The notes beneath the pieces were generated by a model, which searched no databases, was not told the origin of the DNA, and was given only the letters and a program-made list of their open reading frames with translations. From positions 3,501,001-3,565,000 of the forward strand of contig NZ_CP125640.1 in NCBI RefSeq assembly GCF_030053155.1: 64,000 nucleotides of DNA, in the 5' to 3' direction. Each line of letters begins with the position of its first letter. Position 1 is the stretch's first letter. The DNA comes from Rhizobium sp. BT03. Its GTDB lineage: Bacteria > Pseudomonadota > Alphaproteobacteria > Rhizobiales > Rhizobiaceae. Shown one piece after another: positions 58,101-64,000 of the stretch. The translations under genes and the position numbers were made by a program.

Positions 58101-58293
58101 TGATCGTCGTCACCGATTTCTCGACGGTCTCGGCACTCGCACCCCGATAGGTGGCGTTGATGCGGACCGTCGTCGGGGCGATGTCGGGATATTGCGAGAT
58201 CGACAGGGTGAAGATCGCCAGCAGGCCAGCGAGCATGATGGTGATCGCAATGACCCAGGCGAAAATCGGACGTCGGATGAAAAACTTGGCCAT
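55183..58293 (-). CDS. RND multidrug efflux transporter (AcrB/HAE1 type)
   Basis: A 1036-aa inner-membrane pump. It begins MAKFFIRRPIFAWVIAI with 12 predicted helices. The proton-relay aspartates are in AIGLLVDDAIVVVENVERIM. Other family features are ISQYPDIAPTTV, LPSSFLPQEDQG and FAKDRMESGMGLYEATLEA. Substrates are likely hydrophobic toxins or plant phenolics, but this is inferred from related rhizobial pumps. AGGAAC precedes the ATG. The adaptor gene ends 48 bp upstream. Confidence 0.95.
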   Translation of the reverse strand: MAKFFIRRPIFAWVIAITIMLAGLLAIFTLSISQYPDIAPTTVRINATYRGASAETVEKSVTTIIEDGMTGLDDLTYMTSTSSTGSASIQLTFGTSADPDIAQVQVQNKLQLVQSQLPSDVIDAGISVTRSTSSILLVGSLVSTDGKRNSVDLGNILSTSIEDQIQRLEGVGSINVFGSGYAMRVWLDPFKLLKYQLTPSDVTSAIQAQNTQVSVGSLGAQPATPGQQINVTITAQSQLTTVADFEHIILKVEKDGATVRLSDVSRIEIGQESYGGGSRYNGQPSTGFAVNLAIGANAIDTAARVRSALEVIGRGLPAGVEITYPYDTTPFVELSIEKVVHTLIEAIVLVFVVLLIFLQNLRATLIPTIAVPVVLLGTFGVLAVTGYSINTLTMFAMVLAIGLLVDDAIVVVENVERIMSEEKLSPLEATEKSMGEITGAIVGIALVLTAVFIPMAFFGGSTGIIYRQFSITIVSAMLLSALVALVLTPALCATMLKPVGEHRKHRVGDWFNRNFTRSTNGYIRTIGYLLKRPIRVMLVFLLVGAGCAYLFTRLPSSFLPQEDQGVLLTIVTTPPGSTTQQTQAVVEKVENYYRQNEKDAVESVFGALGFGFNGSGQNSAIVFTKLKDFSKRTDPNLSAQSVVNRALRNFFAIREAQIFALLPPAIQGLGVSSGFSMYLVDTGGHGNDALTAASKRLIQMGNTSGKIVALRSSNKEVEPQMRIVLDQEKIGAMGVDIASVNSMLSIIFTGRDVNDFTLNGEIKPVYVQGDAPFRMQPDDLNHWYARNTAGEMVPFSAFTRTEWVKGAPSLARFNAVSAIPLDGASAPGVSSGDAMNEMEALTEQLGGGYTVAWQGISYQERLSGSQAPMLYAISVLVVFLCLAALYESWSIPFSVIMAVPVGILGALTAATLFGQANDVYFKVGLLTTIGLAAKNAILIVEFAKDRMESGMGLYEATLEAARLRLRPIIMTSLAFILGVVPLAIATGAGSAAQNAIGIGVLGGMLAATMLGIFFVPSFFVVIRRIFATRGKNAAGV

Positions 58294-58341
58294 CGGTAGT
58301 TCCTGTGCGGCTGAGACGGTGACGATGCGGGCTCGAAGCGA

Positions 58342-59553
58342 CTATTTCGCTGCGGGCTTCTGTGCGTCACCGGCCGCGGGCTGCTCGGCAGCCACGACCA
58401 CGCCGTTGTCGGTGATCTTCATCGGAACCGGCTTCACCGGCATGCCTGACGTGATCGATTGCAGGCCGCTGACGATCAGCTGATCGCCGTCCTTGATGCC
58501 TTCGGTCACGAGCCAGGAATTATTGGAGGGCGAGCTGTTTTCGAAAGCGCGGGTTTCGACCTTGCCGTCGGCGGAAACGAACTGTGCCGTCAGCCGGCCG
58601 TTGGCGTCACGGCTCGTCGCCAGCTGCGGCAGCGCATAACCCTCCTCTGAACCGAGCTCGACGGTTGCCCGGACATACATGCCGGGCAGCACGATACGGT
58701 CGGGATTGGGAAAGAGCACACGGATGATGAAGGTGCCTGTGGTCTCGCTGACCACCTGCTTGGACATGTCGAGCTTGCCCTGCTGATTGTATTCCTTGCC
58801 GTCTTCGAGGATCAGGTGGAAGACGACGTTGGCTGCCCCTTTGATGTCGCCGGCGGCCATCGCATCGCGCAGCTTCAAGAGGTTGGTGCTCGATTCGGTC
58901 AGCGAGATATAGATCGGATCGAGCTGGCGGATCGTCGTCAGCGCCGTCGTCTGGTTGGCCGAGACGACGTTGCCGACATTATAGGCCGTCTGGTCGATAA
59001 TGCCGTCGAAGGGGGCGATGATCCTGGTATGGTCGAGGTCGATCTGCGCGGCGGACAGTGCGGCCTTCGCCGACTCGACTTCGGCCTTGGCCTGCAGCAG
59101 CGTCGTCTTGGCCGTTTCGAATTCGATCTGGGTGGCGCCGCTGCCGACCAGGCGCTGGTAGCGGTCGAGATTGCTTTCGGCGCTCGGCACACTCGCTTGC
59201 GCCTTGGAGATTGCCGCCTTGGCCTGCTCGACGGCGGCGATATAGGGCGCATCCTCGATCTGGTAGAGAAGGTCGCCTTTCTTGATCTCGCCGCCTTCCT
59301 TAAAGGCGATCTCGCGGATGAGACCGCTCACCTGCGGCCGGATATCGGCCGTCTGGAAGGTCTCGGCGCGGCCGGGAAGGATCGTGGTGATCGGGAAACT
59401 GCCCTTTTTCAGCGTGATCACGCCGACCGGCGAGGCCTGCTGGGCCGCGCCGGCACCCGCATTGCCGGCAGGCTTGCCGGTGTTGTCGCTGCAGGCTGCG
59501 AGCAAGGCGCCGAACATCAGCGCCGAGGAGATGAGGAGGGCACGCCGTATCAT
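58342..59553 (-). CDS. RND efflux periplasmic adaptor (AcrA type)
   Basis: A 403-aa membrane-fusion lipoprotein. The lipobox LLAAC is near residue 21. Lipoyl-like halves (RAETFQTADIRPQVSGLIRE and ARIIAPFDGIIDQTAYNVGNVV-like region) flank a helical hairpin. Adjacent beta-barrel residues continue to about 390. The ATG at 59553 has AGGGA upstream. It is first in the pump operon, 130 bp after tetR, with a strong operator candidate in that gap. Confidence 0.92.
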   Translation of the reverse strand: MIRRALLISSALMFGALLAACSDNTGKPAGNAGAGAAQQASPVGVITLKKGSFPITTILPGRAETFQTADIRPQVSGLIREIAFKEGGEIKKGDLLYQIEDAPYIAAVEQAKAAISKAQASVPSAESNLDRYQRLVGSGATQIEFETAKTTLLQAKAEVESAKAALSAAQIDLDHTRIIAPFDGIIDQTAYNVGNVVSANQTTALTTIRQLDPIYISLTESSTNLLKLRDAMAAGDIKGAANVVFHLILEDGKEYNQQGKLDMSKQVVSETTGTFIIRVLFPNPDRIVLPGMYVRATVELGSEEGYALPQLATSRDANGRLTAQFVSADGKVETRAFENSSPSNNSWLVTEGIKDGDQLIVSGLQSITSGMPVKPVPMKITDNGVVVAAEQPAAGDAQKPAAK

Positions 59554-59683
59554 TCTGAATTCCCTGTACGGTGGCAATGGCCGTTCGATCCACGGGCTCG
59601 GCTCCGCCGAGCGCAGGCTTAGAGAAGCGTCAGGATTGGTTCGGCTTCAAATGCCATCATCCGAATTTAAGAAAAGCTTTACG

Positions 59684-59711
59684 AAGTGACGTAAGTCAGC
59701 AATCGTCACTT
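59684..59711. promoter_or_regulatory. Candidate TetR operator between tetR and the pump operon
   Basis: AAGTGACG (59684-59691) and CGTCACTT (59704-59711) are perfectly complementary across a 12-bp spacer. A smaller palindrome TGAC-GTAA-GTCA lies inside. It overlaps the tetR stop codon and lies 131-158 bp upstream of the adaptor ATG. A pump promoter here would be blocked by the regulator. Confidence 0.55.
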
Positions 59712-60312
59712 AGCAAGCGTTATTTTGCAGTGCGGCATCGACGAAATCCACGATGTCCTCGGCGCGGCGCACCAGCGTTTCCTTGTCGTCGCGGACGATC
59801 AGGATGGGGTGCAGCACGCAGGCCAGCACGTCTGCGACGGTGCGTGCCGCGCTTTTCGGATCGCGGCAATGGTAGCGGTTCTCCGCCATGCCCTCGCGGA
59901 TGATCCCGCCGAGCTTCTCTTCGATACGGGCGCGATAGCGGTTGCCGGCCTCGAGTTTGGCTTCGACCGTCGAAAGCACCATTTCGAAGATGTAAGGGTT
60001 TTTCTGGATGTCCTGCAGATGGCCTTCCAGCAGGCGCAGGACGAATCGGAGCAATTGCTCTTTTGGCGGCAGGTCCTGGTCGAAGGCTGCGAAACGCTCG
60101 GTGGCATTGTCGAGATGGCGTCCCGCGATCGCATCGATCAGCGCGACCTTGGAACGGAAATGCTTGAAGACATTGGCCGGAGACATGTGGAGCGCGCCGG
60201 CGATGTCGGCGATCGACACCGCGACATAGCCGCGCTCGCGAAACAGCATCTCCGCCATGGAGAGGATATCCTCCCGCGTTTCCTCGGCCTTGCGTCTCGG
60301 CCTTCTTGCCAT
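59710..60312 (-). CDS. TetR-family regulator of the efflux pump
   Basis: 200 aa. The N-terminal helix-turn-helix is VSIADIAGALHMSPANVFKHF (about 33-52), followed by a helical ligand-binding domain. It is upstream of, and in the same direction as, the pump genes, so it probably represses them. The exact effector is unknown. Confidence 0.9.
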   Translation of the reverse strand: MARRPRRKAEETREDILSMAEMLFRERGYVAVSIADIAGALHMSPANVFKHFRSKVALIDAIAGRHLDNATERFAAFDQDLPPKEQLLRFVLRLLEGHLQDIQKNPYIFEMVLSTVEAKLEAGNRYRARIEEKLGGIIREGMAENRYHCRDPKSAARTVADVLACVLHPILIVRDDKETLVRRAEDIVDFVDAALQNNAC

Positions 60313-60417
60313 CCGTCCCCCGCCGGGCCGGGCCCGATCCTTTTTGGCCGATGTTAACGCGATTGCACGAAATGCCGCAAGCCGGTGATCGGCCGGCGGC
60401 GTGCACGCGCCGCCATA

Positions 60418-61362
60418 TCAGGGGAAGTGCGGGGCGAGGTTCTGCCGGATGCGGGCAAGCGGCGTCTCGCCGCTGTCGTCGGGGACGAAGCGCTCGCCGG
60501 TGATCGCCTCATAGGCCCTGATATAGACGGCCGAGGTCTGTTCGATCAGTTCGGTGGGGATCTCGGGGATCTCCTCCTTATACGGGTCGCAACGTTCCGC
60601 CACCCAGGCGCGGACGAAATCCTTGTCGAAACTATCGGGGCGTTTTCCGGCGGCAAAACTTGCCGGATAGCTTTCGGCAAGCCAGTAGCGGCTGCTGTCG
60701 GGCGTGTGGATCTCGTCGGCGAGGATGATGTTGCCGTCGCTGTCGGTGCCGAATTCATATTTGGTGTCGACGAGGATCAGGCCGCGTTTGGCTGCCATCT
60801 CCTGGCCGCGGGCAAAGAGCGCGAGCGCGTATCGCGAAAGGGTTTCCCACTGCTGCCTGGTCAGCAGGCCGCGCGTGACGATTTCGGCAGGCGTCAGCGG
60901 TTCGTCATGGCCGCCGTCGAATTCCTTGCTGGTCGGGGTGATGACGGGTTCGGGCAGGATCTGGTTGTCGCGCATGCCGTCGGGCAGGCGCATGCCGTAC
61001 ATCTCGCGCTCACCCTTCTTATAGAGTGTCAGGATCGAGGTGCCGGTGGTGCCGGCGAGATAACCGCGCACGACGATTTCGACCGGCAGAATGTCGAGCC
61101 GCTTGCCGATGACGACATTAGCATCGGGATAATCGATGACGTGGTTCGGGCAGATATCCTTCGTCGCCTCGAACCAGTAGCGCGCCGTCTGCGTCAGCAC
61201 CTGGCCCTTATAGGGAATGCAGGTGAGGATGCGGTCGAAAGCGCTCAGCCGGTCGGTGCTGATGATGATGCGGCGTCCGTCCGGAAGATCGTAATTCTCG
61301 CGCACCTTGCCGCGATAATAGTTCGGCAGTTCCGGGAAATGGGCTTCGGAGAGGATTCGCAC
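60418..61362 (-). CDS. purC: Phosphoribosylaminoimidazole-succinocarboxamide synthase
   Basis: A 314-aa SAICAR synthetase that joins aspartate to CAIR in purine synthesis. Motifs are [53 protein letters not shown] and [13 protein letters not shown]. The start codon is GTG at 61362. This is the longer PurC type common in alphaproteobacteria. A triple-hairpin repeat lies 45 bp upstream of its start. Confidence 0.94.
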   Translation of the reverse strand: MRILSEAHFPELPNYYRGKVRENYDLPDGRRIIISTDRLSAFDRILTCIPYKGQVLTQTARYWFEATKDICPNHVIDYPDANVVIGKRLDILPVEIVVRGYLAGTTGTSILTLYKKGEREMYGMRLPDGMRDNQILPEPVITPTSKEFDGGHDEPLTPAEIVTRGLLTRQQWETLSRYALALFARGQEMAAKRGLILVDTKYEFGTDSDGNIILADEIHTPDSSRYWLAESYPASFAAGKRPDSFDKDFVRAWVAERCDPYKEEIPEIPTELIEQTSAVYIRAYEAITGERFVPDDSGETPLARIRQNLAPHFP

Positions 61363-61406
61363 GGCGCTCGACTGTCCTTGTGATTGGGTGAAGGCTTCCT
61401 GCTCTA

Positions 61407-61505
61407 CTGCATAATTTCTTAAATCGGAATCGATTTAAGAAATTATGCAGCACTCAAAAGTGCTACAGCGTCCTTTGCGCGTCTGAAAGACGCGCGGCGC
61501 TGTAG
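61407..61505. repeat. Triple-hairpin intergenic repeat upstream of purC
   Basis: The first hairpin has a perfect 20-bp stem (61407-61426 with 61431-61450, loop GAAT). The second is GCACT-CAAA-AGTGC (61450-61463). The third nests CTACAGCG/CGCTGTAG with GCGCGTCT/AGACGCGC (61463-61505). The wording differs from the other repeats in the window. Confidence 0.85.
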
Positions 61506-61541
61506 TCATTGCCGGGAAGTCAAGGTGGCCCCACTATCGCA

Positions 61542-63284
61542 TCACAGCCAGAACAGAGCCAGGAGAAACAAAGCGAGGCCGTAGCTTGTGACGGCAAGCG
61601 GCCAGCCGGTGCGCAGGAAGTCACTGAAGCGGTAGCCGCCGATGCCCATTGCCAGCGTATTGTTGTGATGGCCGAAGGGCGTCAGGAAATCCAGTGAGGC
61701 GCCGGCGGCGACGGCGATCAGATAGGCGTCCGGGGTATGGCTGCCGGCTTTCGCAAATTCCAGTGCGATCGGGGCCAGGACGATTGCGACCGTCGCATTG
61801 TTGACGAAGGGCGTCAGCGCCATGGCGAGGAAGAGGATGAGAGCGATGCCGAAGAGCGGACGGGTGATCGGCACGACGAGGCTCAGCCAGCCGGCAATGG
61901 TTTCGGCTGCCCCGGTGGTTGCCACTGCCTGACCGATCGGAATCATCGCCGCCAGCATGATAATGATCGGCCAGTTGAGGTCGGCCATCGCCTGGCGGAT
62001 GTTCAGATGATTGAGCAAAGCGAGCACGAGCACGACGCCGGCAAAGGCGACGTCGGGACGCAGGCCGGCCGCGGATGCGGCGATGCCGCAGGCAAACAGC
62101 GCGAAAGGCCGCCAGGAGAGCGAGGCCGGTTCGCTCGAAGCAGCCGAAGCGAGCGGTAGGCACTCGCTTTCTTCAAGCGCTTCGGCGATCGCCATGCGCG
62201 GCCCTTCGAGCGTCAATATATCGCCGATCGACAGCTGCAGGTCGAGAAAACGGCCCTCGATGCGCGGCGCACGCATGGAAAGAGCGGTGACGGCGACGCC
62301 GCGGCTGTGAAAGATTTCGAGCGAGCGGATGCGCGAACCGACCAGCGTGCTTTCCGGCATGACGACGGCTTCGACACGGGAAAAATCCGGCTGCAGGCTA
62401 TGCGGATTGATATCGGCGATCAGCGCCTGGGCGGTGGCAAGGCCGGCAAAGACGTTATCGCCGCCTTCGGCGAGCAGCATGTCGCCGGCTTCGATCACCG
62501 ACTGATCGAGCGGACCGAAGACGAAATTCTCGCCGCGGATCAGCGCATGGGGCTTAATGCCGAAATGCGAGGGACAATCGGAAAGCCGGACGCCGATCAG
62601 CGGCGACCCGTCAGGGACGCGGCGCTCGACGACGATGCGGCGCTTGGCCGGTGAGATCGTCGCCGGCGCCTCGTCGGGCTCTGGAAACAGCCGCTGCACG
62701 CGAAAGGCGATGAGCAGAATGCCGGCGATTGCGACTGGCAGCCCGACATAAGCGAAATCGAAGAAGCGAAAGCCGGCTCCGGTCGCCTTGGCGAGCGCAT
62801 CGCTGACGAGGAGGTTCGCCGGTGTGCCGATCAGCGAAACGAGGCCGCCGAGCAGGGCTGCAAACGCGACCGGCATGACGAGTTGGCGGCGGGGGATCGT
62901 CAGCGCCGCGCCGAGCCGCAGCGCCACCGGCAGGGTGATCGCAAAGGCGCCGATATTGTTCATGAAGATAGAGATGAAACCGGCAAGCGAAGAGGTGCCT
63001 GCTATGACCTGGAAGCCCGAGGGGCCTGCGGCCGCGAGACGGGCCGCGAGATTGTCGAAGAGCCTGGCGCGCGCCAGCACCTGGACGATCAGCAGGATCT
63101 CGACGACCGTGACGACGACGGGACTGGCAAAGCCCGTGAAGATCTGGTCGGCGGGATAAAGCCCGAGCGCATAGCCGGCGAGCAGACCGGCGATCGAGAC
63201 CACCTCGATGCGGAAGCGATCGAGTGAGAAGAGAACGAGCATCGCCAGCAGAAGGATCAGCAGGGATGCTTGCTCGAACGTCAT
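61542..63284 (-). CDS. SLC13/DASS-type anion transporter with RCK_C domains
   Basis: 580 aa. Two blocks of helices (about 1-195 and 390-580) flank a cytoplasmic insert (about 205-375) with two TrkA-C-like domains (GVRLSDCPSHFGIKPHALIRG and VGSRIRSLEIFHSRGVAVTALS). Signature sequences are FMNNIGAFAITLPVALRLG, GTPANLLVSDALA and TPFVNNATVAIVLAPIA. The family carries sulfate, dicarboxylates or other anions. The regulated insert type is often linked to sulfate. The substrate is not determined. The ATG has no strong ribosome-binding site. Confidence 0.9.
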   Translation of the reverse strand: MTFEQASLLILLLAMLVLFSLDRFRIEVVSIAGLLAGYALGLYPADQIFTGFASPVVVTVVEILLIVQVLARARLFDNLAARLAAAGPSGFQVIAGTSSLAGFISIFMNNIGAFAITLPVALRLGAALTIPRRQLVMPVAFAALLGGLVSLIGTPANLLVSDALAKATGAGFRFFDFAYVGLPVAIAGILLIAFRVQRLFPEPDEAPATISPAKRRIVVERRVPDGSPLIGVRLSDCPSHFGIKPHALIRGENFVFGPLDQSVIEAGDMLLAEGGDNVFAGLATAQALIADINPHSLQPDFSRVEAVVMPESTLVGSRIRSLEIFHSRGVAVTALSMRAPRIEGRFLDLQLSIGDILTLEGPRMAIAEALEESECLPLASAASSEPASLSWRPFALFACGIAASAAGLRPDVAFAGVVLVLALLNHLNIRQAMADLNWPIIIMLAAMIPIGQAVATTGAAETIAGWLSLVVPITRPLFGIALILFLAMALTPFVNNATVAIVLAPIALEFAKAGSHTPDAYLIAVAAGASLDFLTPFGHHNNTLAMGIGGYRFSDFLRTGWPLAVTSYGLALFLLALFWL

Positions 63285-63386
63285 GCGCGGGTCCGGTGTT
63301 TCATCGACGAGGCGGACTGTAATCGTTCCTCATGCGCTGTACAGAGGTTCCTTCAGGCAAAGATTGAACAATTCTCAAATCTCGCG

Positions 63387-64000
63387 TCAAGCCGATGGAG
63401 TCCATCGGCTGGCCGCGTTCCGCTTCAGAACGGGGGTTGCGAAAACGCCGACGGTGCGCGCGATCCATTGCGGTCCGGCGGCTACCAGGCTTTCGCGCCA
63501 GCGATCCGATTGCAGCATCGCCGCACCGATGGCGACGGGTTCGATGCCGCAGCCCATCAGCAGGTGAAGGCCGGCTGTGATCGAGGCGCCGCTGGATATG
63601 ACGTCATCGATCAGAGCGACGCGCCGTCCGGTCAGCAGCGGCAGCATGCGCGGATCGATATAGAGGCGTTTCTGTTGCGTCGGCGTGGTGATCGAGGACA
63701 GGGCGACGGACAGTTCGTCGCGGTACCAGAATTTGCGCGAGGTGCCGAGTGGAACATACCTGTTGTGACCGAGCTTCTGCGCCACCGCGGCGGCAAGCGT
63801 CAGGCCGAGTGTCGGCAGGCCGGCGACGACATCGATGGACATCGGCCTGATCTTTTCGGCGAGGCTTTCGGCGAGCGCATCGAGCACGGCGAAGCTCGCC
63901 TGGTTGACGATCAGCGAGGCGAGGGCATGTTCGCCATCATCAAGCACGCGGATCGGCAGGCGAAGCTGGCGGCCGTCGTCCAGCACGGCGACATAGAAGG
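63387..64000 (-). CDS. Phosphoribosyltransferase (5' end beyond window)
   Basis: At least 204 aa, open at the window edge. The PRPP-binding loop is VALIDDVISSGASI. The upstream region has VDVVAGLPTLGLTLAAAVAQ-type sequence (SIDVVAGLPTLGLT) and GTSRKFWYRDELSV. It fits the adenine/orotate-like phosphoribosyltransferase fold. The true base specificity cannot be called. In-frame codons FYVAV precede the first in-window GTG, so the start is probably outside. Confidence 0.82.
   Translation of the reverse strand, partial: FYVAVLDDGRQLRLPIRVLDDGEHALASLIVNQASFAVLDALAESLAEKIRPMSIDVVAGLPTLGLTLAAAVAQKLGHNRYVPLGTSRKFWYRDELSVALSSITTPTQQKRLYIDPRMLPLLTGRRVALIDDVISSGASITAGLHLLMGCGIEPVAIGAAMLQSDRWRESLVAAGPQWIARTVGVFATPVLKRNAASRWTPSA

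Noticed and set aside
56239..58299. 686-codon plus-strand frame opposite the AcrB-type gene
   Set aside because: Arg/Asp/Gly-rich shadow sequence opposite a full-length RND pump.

Overview
This 64-kb window is chromosomal DNA of an alphaproteobacterium, almost certainly Rhizobium (R. etli / R. leguminosarum group). That is inferred from the high-GC coding sequence, the order ybgC-tolQRAB-pal-cpoB-tilS-ftsH-glmM, a sulfolipid sqdB gene, a riboswitch-controlled cbtBA cobalt transporter, and several families of short rhizobial palindromic repeats. I saw no phage, insertion sequence or CRISPR array.

Layout. 1-1.4 kb: a palindromic repeat and sqdB (minus strand). 1.5-13 kb (plus): a housekeeping envelope block with ybgC, the Tol-Pal system (tolQ, tolR, tolA, tolB, pal, cpoB), tilS, ftsH and glmM. 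13-18 kb: a repeat-filled intergenic region, an outer-membrane beta-barrel protein, then serC and serA for serine synthesis. 18-21.5 kb: small ORFs, mnmA, a tRNA-Met(CAU), and a sparsely coding stretch with a small membrane protein and a VCBS/cadherin-like surface protein. 21.8-28.8 kb: a complete branched-chain-amino-acid-type ABC importer beside pobA (4-hydroxybenzoate hydroxylase) and a divergent AraC regulator, which looks like an aromatic acid uptake and catabolism module. 28.8-32.5 kb: ackA-xfp, a phosphoketolase/acetate kinase bypass. 32.6-35.3 kb: a GGDEF-EAL protein, a 38-aa membrane protein and a histidine-phosphatase-fold protein. 35.3-37.8 kb: cobalamin riboswitch, cbtB, cbtA, a membrane-anchored unknown and a molybdopterin oxidoreductase.

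37.9-45.8 kb (plus): a DctB/DctD-type two-component pair next to a tripartite tricarboxylate transporter (tctC, tctB, tctA) and an M20 amidohydrolase. 45.9-53.4 kb (minus): a tight seven-gene operon with a LacI regulator, a spermidine/putrescine-type ABC importer, a nucleoside hydrolase and adenine deaminase. It reads as a purine nucleoside/base scavenging unit with its own LacI operator. 53.5-60.3 kb (minus): tetR and an RND tripartite efflux pump. 60.4-64 kb: purC, an SLC13-type anion transporter with RCK_C domains, and a phosphoribosyltransferase cut by the window end.

Points I consider most worth a second look: a palindromic repeat carried in frame inside tilS; a ~100-bp two-hairpin repeat placed just after the stop codons of serA and the phosphatase gene in the same relative orientation; a sigma-54 activator with GAFPGA in place of GAFTGA; the LacI purine operon; a phosphatase-fold protein with CHG in place of RHG beside the cobalt locus; CtrA-like sites before tolQ, pal and the outer-membrane protein gene; and three small ORFs.
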